64,000 nt of DNA from Armillaria gallica (Eukaryota; Basidiomycota; Agaricomycetes; Agaricales; Physalacriaceae), in contig JBANDB010000003.1 in assembly GCA_037576215.1 (NCBI GenBank), forward strand, positions 2,852,001 to 2,916,000. The letters run 5' to 3'. How positions within the stretch are numbered: position 1 is the stretch's first letter; every line of letters starts with the position of its first letter. Positions 11,957-23,410 of this stretch are shown piece by piece. The position numbers and the translations under genes were made by a program. The notes under the pieces are model-generated. The model had not been told where the DNA came from. It worked only from the letters and a program-made list of their open reading frames with translations, and did no database searches.

Positions 11957-13160
11957 CTAAGCAGCCATGCGGGAGACCCTCAAGAAGATGCTAAGACTTG
12001 TCAGCATCATATCTCTGAATCCGAGCTGAAAGGCAGTCGTACAGCGCCGCTCAATGTACATCCGTGGTCAGCGCACAAGTTGACTCATTGAATTCGGCAG
12101 TTGAACCTAATACCGGTGTCTACCGAAGACTATGGATGTCAAAATAGCTGCTACCAGCGGTCGACGTATTCAGATATTGTTGTAAATGATGCATCTGTAT
12201 CTCTAGATTCCAAGGTAGGAAGACATCCTTTTCCGCCAGCTCAGGAGAAATCTCTGAATCAAGTTATAGCAGAAGAGCTGGTGGTGGTGCATCGATATTA
12301 AGTTGACGTTGGAATTGCTCTGGGAACAAACTATGAGAGAAAGCAAGGTTATAGTGAATTTGTGTGTCACCAATATTGACTCATTGAGCTATTTGTGGCG
12401 GCGTCCAGCCTCCTTGTCAGAAGTATTCCTGGTGTTTCATGGCATCCCGCAATGCCGCGGTGCGAAGTCATAGGAATGCGTCCGGGTTGATGTGGAGTTG
12501 TACTCCACTGCCAAGAACGATCCCGGAGACCAGACTCTACAAAGCGAGGCGCCCAGCGCTCATGAACCGTTGACGGATCATGAAGACATTGATATACCAG
12601 TGGTTTTTTTTTTCACAACTTTATATTTTTGATGCAACCAAGCAGCAGCTGTAAAAGATGAAATCAAGCAAGACAGAAAGGAAAAATCCAGTAGGTGCCG
12701 TCGGCAGGTTGGTTTTTGGATGTACAACACTGCCACATAGGGGTCCGCCCACTGCTTCCCCCTCACGGTGACGGTGTTCTAGTCCGCTAGAACTATATTG
12801 GTAACGTTCACCAACCTGCAGCTTTCTCTACAGGGCGCCATCGTAAATCTCGCCTGAACCGACCATGATATTGGCATCCCCCCCGGCCTTTTTCGATCTC
12901 TCGTCGCCGTACACCTCCCTGCCGACCCTCTCTGGAATGCAATTTACATGGAGTCTTCGACGGACATCCCTGATTAAATTCTGCCTACGCGTAATACATT
13001 GAAGAGGAAGCCCTGGGTTGAGGTGTGACTACTTTCACAGTGGCGAAGGCATACTGTTACACAGCCTAAGTGCCATCTGCTTGTTCGACATAGAGGTCTA
13101 CGGGAATACGGTGGTAAGGAATTAGGATTCATACGCCATCTTTCGCTATCAAATCCATAC
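11957..13160. repeat. Upstream duplicated segment and unassigned insert
   Basis: Positions about 12100-12585 belong to the duplicated 5' flank of the DUF6534 units. The marker blocks are aagttgacgttg, gagctatttgtgg, gttgatgtggagt and the end gcgaggcgcccagcgctcatg. Related copies occur near 15265-15560, 19450-19745, 23580-24275, 31610-31985 and 47140-47500, and inverted before the + strand copies. Positions 12600-13160 have no match elsewhere in the window that I could see. They contain a short open stretch (about 12840-12960) that I cannot name. Confidence 0.55.
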
Positions 13161-13163
13161 ACC

Positions 13164-13610
13164 ATGGCGTCTGCACACCAACCCAAAACCAAGACCAAGA
13201 GCTTTCGCGAACTACTCGCTCGCTCGATCCCCCCACTCGTCATTCAGCAGCCGTCCACCAATGAATTTTCTGGTGGCGGTGAGATCTTCCGATTTCATTC
13301 CATACGCTGGGTGGTGTCGAAGTTACCATCGCTATGTCCTCGATCCTTAAGCTAATCGGTTTCGTACAACGTCGAAGAGCTCAAAGAAAGCGATATCCCG
13401 TTCTGATGAAGGATGCCTGCCTCGGTTGGGATGCTGTGATTTTGAATTCGTCTGAATTTCCACGGATTCGAGGTGGTTGCAGCAGAAGGAGAAGGAACTG
13501 AAGGTAAAGAAAGGAAAGTGAATCGCGTACCAGAATGTTTGATGGTACCAACTCTTGAATATATTCGTCTATGACAGTATATATTTTATCAGGGAGGTTA
13601 AAATACACGT
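13164..13610 (+). pseudogene. F-box/LRR-like gene remnant, 3' part
   Basis: From about 13290 the + strand matches the 3' ends of F-box-like copies 2 and 3. The shared marks are the block around TTSKSS and the following GWDAVILNSSEF, then a stop region with ggtggttgcagcagaagga. Upstream, 13164-13355 opens with MASAHQPKTKTKSFRELLA, which has no match in the other copies and is unidentified. With the 5' remnant at 9.8 kb this looks like one gene interrupted by DUF6534 copy A and its flank, or two partial copies. Confidence 0.45.
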
Positions 13611-13713
13611 GTTAACTCAAAGAATGCAGCCTATCGTTAAGCGGAGAGGACCATACAGGTGTCTTGTGGTTTATCCTTACGGAAAAATCGGCTCTAACAA
13701 AGCACATGAAGCA

Positions 13714-15101
13714 TCATGACTGAGTCAGACTGACCCTTATTTCAGCCGTTTCGTCGAATGCCTCATGAGATATTGCAACCACTGGCTCCCGTCCTTGCAT
13801 CCCTTCCACAGGCTGTGTGCCTTCTGGTAATTGAGATGTGATATTTCTTATCATCGTGGTCGTGATGCTCATATCGGTTGGAAACGTATAGGTATCACGT
13901 CCGCCGATAATTTGGAATCGAGAATTCAGCATAATGTAAATGCAGTTGGCATATAGGCTAGACAGGAGCGAGAAGGGTGTTATGATGAAAATCTGATGGG
14001 GGAACACGATAAAAAGGACAAAGCTGAGCAAGGCGACAACAGCTAGAAGTAAGCGGTATTATTATTCTGGCAACAGAGGATAGCGCGAAGTATATACCTG
14101 TCACAGATCCTATTTCAATAGTGAGACGAATGATCTTGGTGACCAATAGTCGGGTGCGATGGAAATCAGTGGTGCTGCGCATAAACTACGAGGTAGTATC
14201 AACAACAATGAAAAACACTGAAAGAGAGAAGGAGCTCACGTAGTAAGTCATGCAGATAGCGATAAGGATATCACCCAGGACGGAGGTTATGCACCAAATC
14301 TGGACATGAGTCAGTTGATGGACTTGGGATGTCCAGTCTGTTACACACCCCGACAGCGATACAAGCCTGCCGGTTGTTGAGTTTAGTGATGTTGCTTGCC
14401 TTATAAAGTCCGATACCTATCATTATAGCTACCACAGAACTGGTCAATGATACCTGTAAATAGCTTAGCTAGACTGCGACGGAGAAAGAGCGCAGCAATG
14501 ACTAACACAAACAATGAATATGGGGATAATTCGTGATTTCGACACTATGAAGATCCGGTATGAATAGAAGACCTGACCGACACAAGAACCTGGACCCATG
14601 ATAAGTAACAGCAGATAGGTAGAAAATGCTCTGCGCACCGACAGCGCTCAGGATAGGGCCAGCGAGCCAAAAAAAAATTCATTCTAGTCAGGGCATCCAT
14701 GTCACCGAAGCCGTACCCGAAGGTTGAAAACGCGTCGTGGGCAACGAGTATTGTCTGCACAAATTCAATGATATAAATTCCATAGACGAGATATTTTGTG
14801 AACCGTCTGTCATTCGGAAATGCCAGATAGTATAAATCTAACGAGAATCCATTAGAAGCAATCTGCTGCAGAATGTCAGGGAGCGACGTACAGAGCTGCA
14901 CAGAAAGGGTCCCGAAGAGTCCCCAGTTCAAGAGACAGCCTAGGAACTAGATTCTGGTGTTAGGGACTATATAGGCTAAATGTGCAGTTTGACAAACATA
15001 AGGTCCGGACCTGAATAAGATGACTCAGAAATACCACTGCTCGATTCCAGGACTATGACCTACAGTTCTGCTATGGGATACCCTGCGGGGACGGGCTGCA
15101 T
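13714..15101 (-). pseudogene. DUF6534 membrane protein, copy B (frameshifted)
   Basis: Same exon architecture as the other copies, starting MQPVPAGYPIAE at 15101 and ending in a shortened tail after GGRDTYTFPTDMSITTT. In the third-helix exon the run that reads NFFWLIGP in copy K has nine T residues on the coding strand (A9 at about 14669-14677) where copy K has TTTCTTTT. This adds one base and shifts the frame (NFFLARWPY). The C-terminal tail is also altered near its end. It may be a true pseudogene or a homopolymer sequencing error. The next intron donor is canonical GT. Confidence 0.7.
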
Positions 15102-15139
15102 AGTCGCTATACCGATCGTGAAGGGCAAGAAATTGTAGA

Positions 15140-15147
15140 TATATATA
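15140..15147 (-). promoter_or_regulatory. Conserved TATA box of DUF6534 copy B
   Basis: TATATATA about 40 bp upstream of the ATG at 15101, equivalent in position to those of copies A, E, F and G. Confidence 0.55.
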
Positions 15148-15257
15148 CTAAACAGCCATGCGGGAGACTTGCCAAGAGAAGGCGCTCAGACTGTTAGCAT
15201 CGTATCGCGGAAACCCGAGCTGAAAAGCAGTCGTCCAGCGCCCAGCATGTATAGATT

Positions 15258-15282
15258 TCTGACTACTATTGTAGTAGTCAGA
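15258..15282. repeat. Perfect 11-bp inverted repeat
   Basis: tctgactacta and its exact reverse complement tagtagtcaga are separated by 3 bp. They lie in the duplicated upstream segment of the DUF6534 unit. The equivalent site near 19465 is a diverged version. It could form a hairpin or bind a dimeric protein; nothing more can be said. Confidence 0.7.
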
Positions 15283-16120
15283 ATCATGATTTCACCGTGT
15301 GGCGAACTATTTGTGGCGATGTCTAGTCTTCTTCTCATCCAACACCCGTATTGAAAGCGGGTTCGGTCCTCCCGTTGTCAGAAATATACTCGACCTTTCA
15401 TATTAGCATCCGGCAATGCTGTACAATGGTGCACCCGGGTTCATGTGTAGTCGTACCCCACTGAGAACACCGGAGACGTAGTAGAATCGGACCAAAGAGC
15501 TCAGCGCTCATGCACCATCTACGGATTACGGTGATGGGAGGCGTGGAAAACAAACACCAGGCTGATATCAACGTCTTCATCTACTTTTTGACGCAGCAAA
15601 GCAACAGATTTCAGAGTCTAGAGATGACAACGAGTGAGAAGAAGGCAAGGTTTTAGCAGAGGAGCTGGAGAGAAGCATGGTTTCAATAGTGATATATATA
15701 CTTGAGATGTATTGTCGTTCCTCGTATTGCAGTCCTTTTGTTTAGACTTTGCTTTGTATCAGGAACGAGGGGGAAAGCTTTGTCCGCCTGAACACATACC
15801 AAATGTTAAGGTCGATGAGTTCTAATTGCTTCGACGGGTCTCCGACTCGTACGTAGTCCTGACAAATAGTGCCAGCAAAATAAATTGTTAATAGAACAAA
15901 ACAGTACCAGGAATAAATGTAAAGCTTGACCCACTTGGCCACGTAGCCACATTGTTAATCGATGCTGCTCCAACCTAAGAAACTTGTACCCCAATTCGTG
16001 TGGGGCAGTGAGTCAACGTTCAACGACTCGGAGTTTTGACTGGAAGATGGTCCGGCAACTACATCGGCAGGTGCCGAGGCAGCAGTGACGGAGTCTAAAG
16101 CAATGCCGACATGATGCTAC
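15283..16120. repeat. Duplicated upstream segment between DUF6534 B and F-box remnant 2
   Basis: 15290-15560 repeats the 5'-flank segment of other units (gcgaactatttgtggcg, then gaaagcgggttcggtcctcccgt). 15740-15990 matches 20080-20310 and holds two overlapping minus-strand frames of about 62-66 codons with WYC..LL..FAGT and DPSKQLEL. I do not recognise these frames and regard them as remnants. Confidence 0.5.
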
Positions 16121-16179
16121 TTTCAACTTTTCAGCACCAACAGCACCGGGCCCCTTATTAGAGCTGAGAACTTGGCAAC

Positions 16180-17660
16180 TAAAGCATTTCTTGCAGGGGA
16201 AACGGCTTCTCTGACATTGAAAAGAATATGCTGCTGAGATTGCAGTGATCTTGCACAGGAATGTCCCGGCAAAAGGGAGAGACTTGCCTGTGACTTTCTG
16301 TCGCTGCTATCGTCACCTCCATTATGTGACAGCCTCTCAAATGAGCTCCTACTCAAAATACTTGCGGAGATACCCGACACCATCAAACTATCCTTACTCT
16401 GGCGACTACGTGCCACTGGACGAGTCTTCTATGAACTTTTCGATCGTACTCAGCGCAGGCCCTTTACCTCTTTCCAGATGCTTTGCCTTTCGTTCGTTTA
16501 CAAACCGTCCCTGTCCGTCATCCATGCATATTCTCCAATAACTTTCACCAGGAGATGAGACAAGTCAAACGATCTCTCCCCGCTCTCAACCATATAGGCT
16601 TGCTTTCGGGCAAGTTTTCCACTTCATTTGAACATATAGATTAGCTAAAGCATACCCACAAGACTGCATGTCGTTTTCTTCGAGGATCTCAGCAAATTCG
16701 GTTGCAAGACGATCAACATGTATAACCCAGACCCATGGTTGCTCGATGCACCTAGGGCGAGAACGAGCGAGATCATAGTGTTTGACCTGCCAGTTCTTCC
16801 CAAGCTCTCAAAGGTTACTCTATCTGAGTGTCCAGGACAGTTCATTACTTGGACGCTGCGATGTATCGAAGAGTCGCCCGTTGGACCTAAGGCTCAAGGT
16901 CCCATCGTCCTTCTACAATAACAAGTTTGTCCTTAACCGATCTCATAGTGCTCGTTCGGTTCGCGGCGTTTTTAGCGTTCCTTGAACATCATCCACATAT
17001 TACAACCGTCCATCTGAGAGCATGGAACCCGATATCACAGATGGCAGGAAGCCGAGGACCTAGGAGATCGGGTCACCCAAAGATGTCCTTGGAACCTGCG
17101 ACTCGCATGTCATTGGCATGCATTAGTGGTACAACGACCCTTCGCCCACTACTCTCTGCTGTGGAGGTATTCCCTGTTCTTCGATCGGTTACTATCTCCA
17201 GTGAAGATACCTTGGGAACCCAAGAAGCGCTCCTTTGAATATCGCAAGTACCTACAGTCGATCACCTCAGGATAAGTCTCGACGGCTTGAATACTGCTGA
17301 ATGGCTGCGATCTGCATTTCCTCGGTGGAGAGGAATGGGTGTAAAGAGGGCAGAATCATTGCTTAGAGGGATCGCCGACTGTCGATTTCGTTCCGTACGC
17401 CGGGTGCTGTCGAAGTTCCCGCCGCTGTGTCGTTGATCCCTAATTTGGAGCAGTTTCGTACAACGTCGAAGAGCTCGGAGAAAGCGATACTCCATTTGTC
17501 GGAAGGATGATGGGTGCCTGACCGGTTTGGATACTGTGATTTTGAATTCGTCTCAATTTCCTACCAATTCGAGGTGGTTGCAGCAGAAGGAGGCGGAATT
17601 GAAGGTAAAGAAAGGAAAGTGAAGCGCGTACCAGAACGCTTGATAGTACCAATTTTTGAA
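16180..17660 (+). pseudogene. F-box/leucine-rich-repeat-like gene remnant 2 (longest copy)
   Basis: The most complete copy of a decayed fungal F-box-like gene. In order on the + strand: an F-box-like start (about 16335-16410, Ser-Ser-Tyr-Ser-Lys in the conserved tcctactcaaaatacttgcg block); repeat-like stretches (EIIVFDLPVLPKLSKVTLSE and FITWTLRCIEESPV, 16775-16880); AAFLAFLEHHPHITTVHLRA (about 16955-17015); ISGTTTLRPLLSAVEVFPVL (17125-17180); and a C-terminal part ending near 17640. These pieces sit in different frames with stops between them. Such proteins choose targets for SCF ubiquitin ligases. The order HHPHI-TTVHL with regular Leu spacing is what suggests leucine-rich repeats. Antisense open frames overlap it. 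Confidence 0.55.
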
Positions 17661-17774
17661 TGTATTCGCAGATGACAGTATGTATTTTACCAGCCAAGCT
17701 CCCTTGCGTGTGTCAGCTTGAAGAATGCAGTCTATTACGCAGAGAGGACCATACAGCTGTCCTATGGTTTATCC

Positions 17775-19195
17775 TTAGGGGAAAATCAGCTCTAATAAAG
17801 CACATGAAGCATCATGACTGACCCTTATTTGACCCGTTTCATTATTATCGTTGAATGCATCATGAGATATTGCAACCACTGGCGCCCGTCCTTGCATCCC
17901 GTCCACAGGCCGTGTGCTTTCTGCTAATTGAGAGGTGATATTTCTTATCATCGTGGTTGTGATGCTCATATCGGTTGAGGACATGTATGTATCCCGTCCA
18001 CCGATAATTCGAATTCGAGAATTCAGCACCATGTAAACGGCATTAGCATATAGCTTTGGCGCGATCAGGGCGGGTGCTGCGTAGAAAGACTGATGGGGAA
18101 ACGCAACAAAAAGGATAAAGCAGAGCAGAGCGACAACAACTGAAAGTAAGCGGTGTTAATGTTCTGACAATGGCGAATGGTGCAGATTAAATACCTGTCA
18201 CAGATCCCGTTTCAATAGTAAGACGAATTATCTTTGTGACCAGGATTCGGGTGCGTCGGAAATTAGTAGTGCTGCGCATAAGCTACAAAACAGTATCAAT
18301 ATCAATGAAGATAACTGAAAGAGAGAAAGAGCTCGCGTAGTAGGTCATGCAGATAGCGATGAGGAGATCACCCAGGACAGAGGTTATGCACCAAATCTGG
18401 ATAAGATTCAGCATGATGGACTTGGGATGTCCAGTCAGTTACACACCCCGACAGCAATATACGTCTTCCAGTTGTTGAGTTTGGTGGCGTCGCTTGCTTG
18501 GAAAAAGTAAACGCCTGTGATCATACCTGCCACAAAACCGGTCAATGATACCTGTAAAAAGATGAGCAAGACTGCTAGAGAGAAGGAGCACGGAAACGGA
18601 CACAAATGACGAATGTCGGGATGATCCGTGATTTTGATAATACGAAGATGCGGTACGCATAGAAGACCCGCCCGACACAAGAAACTGAACTCGTGATAAG
18701 TAATAGACAATGGTAGCATACACTCCGCACACCAAGAGTGCCCATGACGGGGACAGTCAGCCAACTAAAATTCAATCTATTCAGGGCGTCCATGTCACCG
18801 AAGCCGTACCCAAACATTGCAAACGCGTCGTGGGCAACAAGCATCGTCTGCACAAATTCGATGACATATATGCCATATACGAGATATTTTGTGAACTGTC
18901 TGTCGTTCGGAAATGCTAGATAGTATAGATCTAACGAAAATGCATTAGAAACAATCTGCTGGAGAATAACTCAGTGCGACGCACAGAGCTGCACGGAAAG
19001 GGTCCCGAAAAGTCCCCAGTTCAAGAGACAACCAACAATCTAAATTCTTGCGTTACGGACTGAATAGACTGGATGTGCCATTTGACAAACATTAGGTCCG
19101 GACCTGAAGAAGATGTCTCAGGGAATACTACTGCTCGAGTCCAGGATTATCACTTACAGTTCTGCTATGGGATAACCTGTGGGGACGGGCTGCAT
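17775..19195 (-). CDS. DUF6534 seven-helix membrane protein, copy C
   Basis: Integral membrane protein of about 330 residues, function unknown. The exons can be joined without a break: MQPVPTGYPIAEL, 13-nt microexon (SGPN), IVGCLLNWGLFGTLSVQL, YLYYLAFPNDRQFTKYLVY through NFSWLTVPVMGTL, VFYAYRIFVLSKSRIIP, TGFVAGMITGVYFFQ, IWCITSVLGDLLIAICMTYY, and LMRSTTNFRRTRILVTKIIR. The final exon carries a Tyr/Ala-rich helix and a soluble tail (GGRDTYMSSTDMSITTT, GMQGRAPVVAIS). The intron after MTYY uses a GC donor. It is one of the apparently functional copies. Its promoter carries a MITE at 19254-19353. Confidence 0.82.
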
Positions 19196-19253
19196 GGTGT
19201 GTCTGGGGTTGCTATACCGATCCTGGAGGGAACGAATTTGTAGATATATACTG

Positions 19254-19353
19254 TATGTACTTGTATGAATGAAACGGGGTACCCCCGCGTTACGGATTTG
19301 TGGATGAAACAAGACCGATATCTGGCGTTACGTTTTATTCATATAAGTACATA
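19254..19353. mobile_element. TA-flanked MITE in the promoter of DUF6534 copy C
   Basis: A 100-bp block with near-perfect terminal inverted repeats of about 23 bp (left 19254-19276, right 19331-19353; 21 of 23 positions match by eye). It is bounded by TA on each side, as expected for a Tc1/mariner-type non-autonomous element. It interrupts the conserved TAGATATATA...CTAAGCAGC block present upstream of sister copies A and B, so the insertion is younger than the duplication. There is no coding capacity. Confidence 0.75.
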
Positions 19354-19359
19354 TAGTAT

Positions 19360-20450
19360 ATTAAGCAGCTAAGCGGGAGACTTGAGAGAAGGCGTCAAGA
19401 CCGGCCAGCATTGTACCACTGAAACCCGAGCTGAAAGGCAGTCGTCGGCATTTGTAGATTTATGACTCACCATTGTAGTAGTTAGAATCGTAATTTCACC
19501 GCGCGGTGAACTATTTTTGGCGGCGTCTAGTCTGCTTCTTATCCAACACCTGTATTGAAAGCGGGTTCGGTCCTCCCGTCGCCAAAAATATACCCGATCT
19601 TTCATAATAGCATCCCGCGGTGCTCTTGGAGCCAAGTCATAGGAATGCCCCCTAGTTGATGTGGAGTCGTACTTCACTGAGAACGATCCCGGAGACGTAG
19701 TGGAACCGCGTCAAGGTGCCCAGCCACCGTTGACGGATCATTGTCCTCGCACAGTCTTCGGTGCAACAAAGACAGCTTTAAAAGATGGCAACAAGTGAGA
19801 ACAAAAGCAAAGTTTTAGCAGGAGAGTTGGAGAGAAGTATAGTTTTAATAATGATACGTATATTTCCCGCTGACAAACAGAATGCGAGACGTGTTGTAGT
19901 TCCTCGTACAGTAGTCTTTTTGTTTAGACTTTGTTTTGCATCAGGAACAAGGGGAAAGCTTTATCAGCTTGAACACATACCAGACGTTAAGGCCGATGGG
20001 ACGGTCCGAGCTGACTCCTAAGAGACTGTCGCTGCGCTCAAGGCAAACGCTGATGATTGCACTGACTACGAACACGAATGCTATCTAGATGCCCGAAGCT
20101 CCTGACAAACACGACCAAATGCGACAGGTCCCACTACTACACCGATGAATTCTAATTGCTTCGACGGGTCGTACGTGGCCCTGACGGTGTCAGCAAACCA
20201 AATTTTTAATAGAATAACACAGTACCAGCAATAAATGTAAAGCTTGACCCCCTTGGCTATGTAGCCACATTGTGAATTTCTGCTGCTCCATAAAAAGGTC
20301 GTACTCAATCCGCGTGGGTCAGCGAGTCAACGTTCATCGAACGAGCTTCAATGACGATCGTGAGGCCCAAGACTACGTCGGCAGTTGCCGAGGCGGCGGT
20401 GACGGAGTCTAAAATAATGCCGCCACGATGCCGCTTTCAGCTTTTCAATG
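19360..20450. repeat. Duplicated upstream segment between DUF6534 C and F-box remnant 3
   Basis: 19430-19745 repeats the DUF6534 5'-flank segment. 19880-20310 repeats the segment at 15700-15990, including the minus-strand frame with YCWYCVILLKIWFAD and DPSKQLEF. No gene is supported here. Confidence 0.5.
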
Positions 20451-20499
20451 ACCACGGGCGGGGCCCCAGCTTATTAGAACTGAGAACTTGGCAACCAAA

Positions 20500-21910
20500 G
20501 CATTTCCTGCAGGGGAAATGGCTTCTCTGACATTGAAAAGAAAACATTACTGAGATTGCGGTGATCTTGCACAGGAGCGTCCTAGAAAACGGGAGAAACT
20601 TGCCTGTGACTCTCTGTCGCTGTTGCCGTCACCTTCATCATATGTGACGGCCTTCTAAACGAGTTCCTACTCAAAATACTTGCGGAGCTATCCGACACTG
20701 TCGAAGCTATCCTTACTCTGGCAACTACGTGCCACCGACTCAATAAATTCGCCATGGCATATCATTGCGCACGAGTCTTCTATCACTGCTGGGGCACGTT
20801 GGTGTTTTTGTCTGAAAGACGGCAAGTAAAACACCCACATGTGTTTGAGTAAATCTTTCCAAAAGCAAACACTGCGATGTGATTACATGAAGAATGACTC
20901 CCAGTTTTTCGTACCGTTCCTCTTTCCGTGTTAATGCAAGTACTTTTGTAAGAAAATACCTAAATAAGGAGGTGCTGTCATTTGGTTTGTGTTTCCCATC
21001 GTGTTCTTTGTCCAAAAACACCAACGGACCCCAGCAGTGTATGAACTTTTCGATGGCACTTAGCACGGGCCCTTTACCTCTTGGTGGATGCGTCGCCTGT
21101 GGTTCATTTATAAACCGTCCCTATCCGTCATCCATTGCAAGTTCTCCAATAACTTTCACCAGGAGATGAGGCAAGTTAAACGATCTCTCCCCGCTCTCAA
21201 GCATATGAGCTTGCTTTCGGGCTGGTTTCCATGACCTTCGAACATATGGTTTGGCCAAAGCGTGCCCGCACGACCGCATGTCGCTTTCTTCGAGGATCTC
21301 AGCAAACTCGGGTGCAAGACATAACCCAGTCTCAGATCCGTAGTTGCTCCTAGGGCGGAGACGAGCGAGATCGTAGTGTCTGACATGCAAGTCCTTACTA
21401 GACTCTCGATACCCTTTTCGAGTGTCCAGGACAATGCATTGCTTGGATGCCGCGATGTATTCATATCGCAAATACTCAACACAGTCGATCGCCTCATCAG
21501 CAGTATAAGTCTCAACGGCTTGAAGGGTGCCGAATGGCTGCGATTCACATTTCCTCGGTGGGGAAATCTGGGTGTAAAGAGGGCAGAAGCCTACAGGGAT
21601 CACCGACTTTTCGATTCCATTACATACACTAGATGCTGCCGAAGTTCCTGCCGCTGTGTCCTTGACCCTAATGTAAAGCTGTCTCGTACAACGTGGAAGA
21701 GCTCGGAGACAACGATACTCGGCTGTGCGTAGGATGCCTGCCCCGCTTTGGATGCTGTAATGGTGAATTCGTCTACTGTTTCGGAATGGTTGCAGCAGGA
21801 GACAGAAGGGTAGGTAAAGAAAGGAAAGTGAATCACACACAAAACGCTCAGTGGTATCAGTCCTTGAATGTAGTCATCTGTGACAGTATGTATTGTATCA
21901 GGAAAGTTCT
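20500..21910 (+). pseudogene. F-box/LRR-like gene remnant 3
   Basis: This copy shows the clearest F-box start: LLKILAELSDTVEAILTLAT followed by TCHRLNKFAMAYH (about 20665-20760). Then come shifted frames with IVVSDMQVLTRLSIPFSS (21370-21420) and a C-terminal block ending near 21790. A 239-codon open frame runs on the opposite strand (21121-21840). I read it as antisense because the F-box match and the leucine-rich blocks of sister copies lie on the + strand. Stops and frame changes make the + strand gene non-functional. Confidence 0.55.
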
Positions 21911-21980
21911 AATACATGTGTCAGCTTAAAGAACGCAGTCTATTATTTACGCAGAGAGGACTGTACAGTTGTCCTCTGGT

Positions 21981-23410
21981 TTATCCTTGGGGGAGAATCA
22001 GTTCTAAGAAGGCACATGAAGCACAATGACTGACGCTTATTTGACCCACTTCATAATTATCGTTGAATATCTCATTAGATATTGTGACAACGGGCGCCTG
22101 TCCTTGTATCTCTTCCGCAGGCCGTGTGCCTTCTGTTGATTGAGAGATGATATCCCTCATCATCGTGGTCGTGAAGCTCACATCGGTTGAAGAGTTATAG
22201 GTATCCCGTCCACCGATAATTTGGAATCGGGAATTTAGCACCATGTAAATGGTGTTAGCATATAGCTTAGCCACGAGCATGCCGGGAGTTACGAAGTAAG
22301 CCCGATGAGGGAATAGAATAAAAAGGATAAAGCTGAGCAGAGCGACAATAGCTAGAAGTAAGCGGTATTATCATTCTGACAACGGCGGATGGTACAGATT
22401 AAAAACCTGTCGCAGATCCAGTTTCAATAGTGAGATGAATTATCTTGGTGACCAGTATTCGGGTGCGACGGAAATTAGTAGTGCTGCGCATAAGCTATGA
22501 AATAGTATCAATATCAATGAAGAACAGTGAAAGAGAGAAAGAGCTCGCGTAGTATGTCATGCAGATAGCGATGAGGATATCACATAGAGCGGCGGCTCCG
22601 CACGAAATCTAGACATGATTCAGCTAATGAACTTGGGATGTCCTATCAGTTACACACCCCGATAGCGATACAGGTCTTCCGGTTGTTGAGATTAGAGATG
22701 ACGCCCACCTTAAAATATTCAATTCCTATAATCATAGCTACCACAGAACTGGTCAATGATAACTGTTAATAGATGAGCTAGACTGCTACTGAGAAAGAGC
22801 ACAGCAATGACTCACACAAATGATGAATATGGGGATAATTCGTGATTTTGACACTATGTAGATCCGGTATGCATAGAAGACCTGGCCGACACAAGAAGCT
22901 GAAGCCATGATAAGTAAGAGAAGATAGGTAGCAAACGCTCTGCGCACCAACAGCGCTCATGACGGGGCCAATGAGCCAACTAAAATTAATTCTAGTCAGG
23001 GCGTCCATATCACCGAAGCTGTACCCAAACGTTACAAATGCGTCGTGGGCAACAAGCATCGTCTGCACAAATTCAATGACATATATGCCATAGACGAGGC
23101 ATTTTATGAATCGTCTGTCGTTCGGAAATGCTAGATAGTATAGATCTAACGAAAATGCATTAGAAACAATCTGCTGGAGAATGACTCGGTGCGACGCACA
23201 GAGCTGCACGGAAAGGGTCCCGAAAAGTCCCCAGTTCAAGAGACAGGCTACGACCTAAATTCCTGTGTCAAGGATGGATAGACTGAATGTAAATTTTGAC
23301 AAACGAAAGGTCCAGTCCTGAAACGAGATGATTCATAAAATAACACTGCTCGATTCCACGATTATCACTTACAGTTCTGCTACGGGATAACCTGTGGGGA
23401 CGGGCTGCAT
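21981..23410 (-). CDS. DUF6534 seven-helix membrane protein, copy D
   Basis: All nine exons are present and join in frame: MQPVPTGYPVAEL, microexon, VACLLNWGLFGTLSVQL, YLYYLAFPNDRRFIKCLVY, VAHDAFVTFGYSFGDMDALT, NFSWLIGPVMSAV, ASCVGQVFYAYRIYIVSKSR, ALCDILIAICMTYY and LMRSTTNFRRTRILVTKIIH. The last exon has AIVALLSFILFILFPHRAY and the soluble tail ending LELILPQG. The intron after MTYY starts GC. Probably functional. Role unknown; the fold is seven helices but no G-protein-coupled receptor motif is evident. Confidence 0.82.

Noticed and set aside
21121..21840. A 239-codon minus-strand ORF, the longest in the array.
   Set aside because: The F-box start and leucine-rich blocks of the sister copies are on the + strand. 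The minus frame is interrupted in the equivalent places of other copies, so I treat it as antisense.
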